Assembly (NCBI GenBank): GCA_030836925.1
Contig: JAUPLK010000125.1
Location: forward strand, 1 to 5,561
Source of the DNA: Pseudomonadota bacterium
GTDB taxonomy: Bacteria > Pseudomonadota > Gammaproteobacteria > Steroidobacterales > GCA-2729495
Direction of reading: 5' to 3'
Length of the DNA: 5,561 nt
Made by a program: the position numbers and the translations under genes. This document shows positions 4,863 through 5,561 of this stretch, one piece after another (positions within the stretch are counted from its first letter, which is position 1; each line of letters starts with the position of its first letter). The notes under the pieces are model-generated. The model did no database searches. It saw only the letters and a program-made list of their open reading frames with translations, and had not been told where the DNA came from.

Positions 4863-5561
4863 ATGAAAAAACACAAATTCCTGAGCTACGAGTGGGACGC
4901 GATCGCCGGCGTGCTGGCAGCCGTGATCGCCATCATCCTGCACCTGCTGCATATCGTCGACGAAGCGGTGGTGCTGCCGATCCTGCTGGCCTTGCTCGGC
5001 CTGCTGTTCATCAACTTCATGCGCCATACGCGCAGCAACGAGCTGACGGCCGAGCGCGTCGAGCAGATCGGCCAGTCGCTCGCACACCTGGAGTCCGGCA
5101 TCCAGCCTCCGGAAGTGCTGCTCATCGGCCCCCGGCGCCTGCGGACCGCCAACGAGCGCTTCCTTGCCGAGATGCAGGGCGAGACGATCTGGTACAACGT
5201 GTGCCTGTCGATGTACGCACCGGGCCCGCTGTTCGATGCGCTGCTGCGGCCGGCGATCGAAAATCCGCAGGTCACCTCGATCCGGTTCGTGCTTGACGAG
5301 AGCCAGCGGCAGGCCTGGGAACAGCAGGTCCGGCCGCAGATCGATACCTGCATCAGCCGCGCCAAGGTCGCTGAACCGTGCTGGCAGGCGCTCGAGCGGA
5401 ATGTTTCCTTCATCCTCGCCGACAGCCGGCACAGCGGGCGTGCCGAGGCGTTGCTGAGCTTCTGGGGCGAACCGTTCATGGCGCAGTCCACCGATCGCAA
5501 CCTGCCGCGCTACATGTTCCACGTTCAGCCGCACTCGGAACTGCTCCCGCACCTGGTCGAA
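4863..5561 (+). CDS. Membrane-anchored protein of unknown function, 5' part only
   Basis: The frame opens with ATG at 4863 (MKKHKFLSYEWDAIAG) and stays open to the window edge, giving 233 residues without a stop. Two hydrophobic helices lie at about residues 13-31 and 35-53, joined by the short loop VDE, forming a hairpin anchor. The lysines before and RHTR after suggest that both ends face the cytoplasm. A charged, probably coiled stretch follows (about 55-80, NELTAERVEQIGQSLAHLE). A soluble domain runs from about 84 onward, including EVLLIGPRRL, ETIWYNVCLSMYAPGPLFDALL, SIRFVLDES, NVSFILADSR and ALLSFWGEPFM. Alternating strands and helices give it some resemblance to phospholipase-D-like or receptor-type alpha/beta domains, but no HxK catalytic motif is visible in the part seen. 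Minus-strand frames over this region are shadows: only the plus frame gives a coherent protein with membrane helices and good third-position GC. The ribosome binding site is weak. Function is not known. Confidence 0.8.
   Translation, partial: MKKHKFLSYEWDAIAGVLAAVIAIILHLLHIVDEAVVLPILLALLGLLFINFMRHTRSNELTAERVEQIGQSLAHLESGIQPPEVLLIGPRRLRTANERFLAEMQGETIWYNVCLSMYAPGPLFDALLRPAIENPQVTSIRFVLDESQRQAWEQQVRPQIDTCISRAKVAEPCWQALERNVSFILADSRHSGRAEALLSFWGEPFMAQSTDRNLPRYMFHVQPHSELLPHLVE

Noticed and set aside
4848..5552. Minus-strand frames of more than 200 codons across the right end
   Set aside because: Low-complexity composition (runs of Gln, Asp, Arg, His) and no domain pattern; the plus-strand frame from 4863 has membrane helices and a coherent protein.

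Overview
The window is GC-rich (about 60-65%) bacterial DNA with closely packed genes, short overlaps and Shine-Dalgarno-type start sites. Composition, the style of the transporter and toxin-antitoxin proteins, and codon use (strong CTG, GCC, CGC preference) fit a Pseudomonadota chromosome, possibly a gammaproteobacterium. That placement is an inference from general style, not from a marker gene.

Left part (1-2637), plus strand: the 3' end of a short-chain dehydrogenase/reductase (SDR) gene is followed after 13 bases by an ABC transporter ATPase. The ATPase stop overlaps the start of its ABC-2 type membrane partner (ATGA overlap). The three genes look like one transcription unit. The ATPase and permease would form a two-gene exporter (probably a homodimer of each); the substrate cannot be read from the sequence.

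Middle (2656-3284), minus strand: a MazE/AbrB-type antitoxin and a MazF/PemK-type toxin form a module converging on the transporter genes, with only 18 bases between the two stop codons. A good promoter lies upstream of the antitoxin. A 12-base palindrome covers its -10 element and an extra half-site lies one helical turn further on, as expected for autoregulation.

Centre (3285-4095): mostly non-coding DNA around one small plus-strand gene for a roughly 100-residue, probably beta-rich protein of unknown function. A compact nested inverted repeat sits downstream of it.

Right part (4061-4763), plus strand: a second, unrelated toxin-antitoxin module with a Phd/YefM-type antitoxin and a VapC-like PIN-domain ribonuclease. 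The genes overlap by 13 bases and are preceded by a TGTACA-cored palindromic operator candidate.

The window ends inside a plus-strand gene (4863 onward) for a protein with two N-terminal membrane helices and a soluble domain I cannot name with confidence. No stop codon is reached before the edge.

Taken together, an exporter operon and a membrane-protein gene enclose an accessory stretch of about 2.1 kb built from two toxin-antitoxin modules and one small orphan gene. No transposase, integrase, tRNA, rRNA or CRISPR array was seen. I found no clear evidence of a wholly new system; the least explained parts are the terminal membrane protein, the small orphan protein and the nested hairpin.
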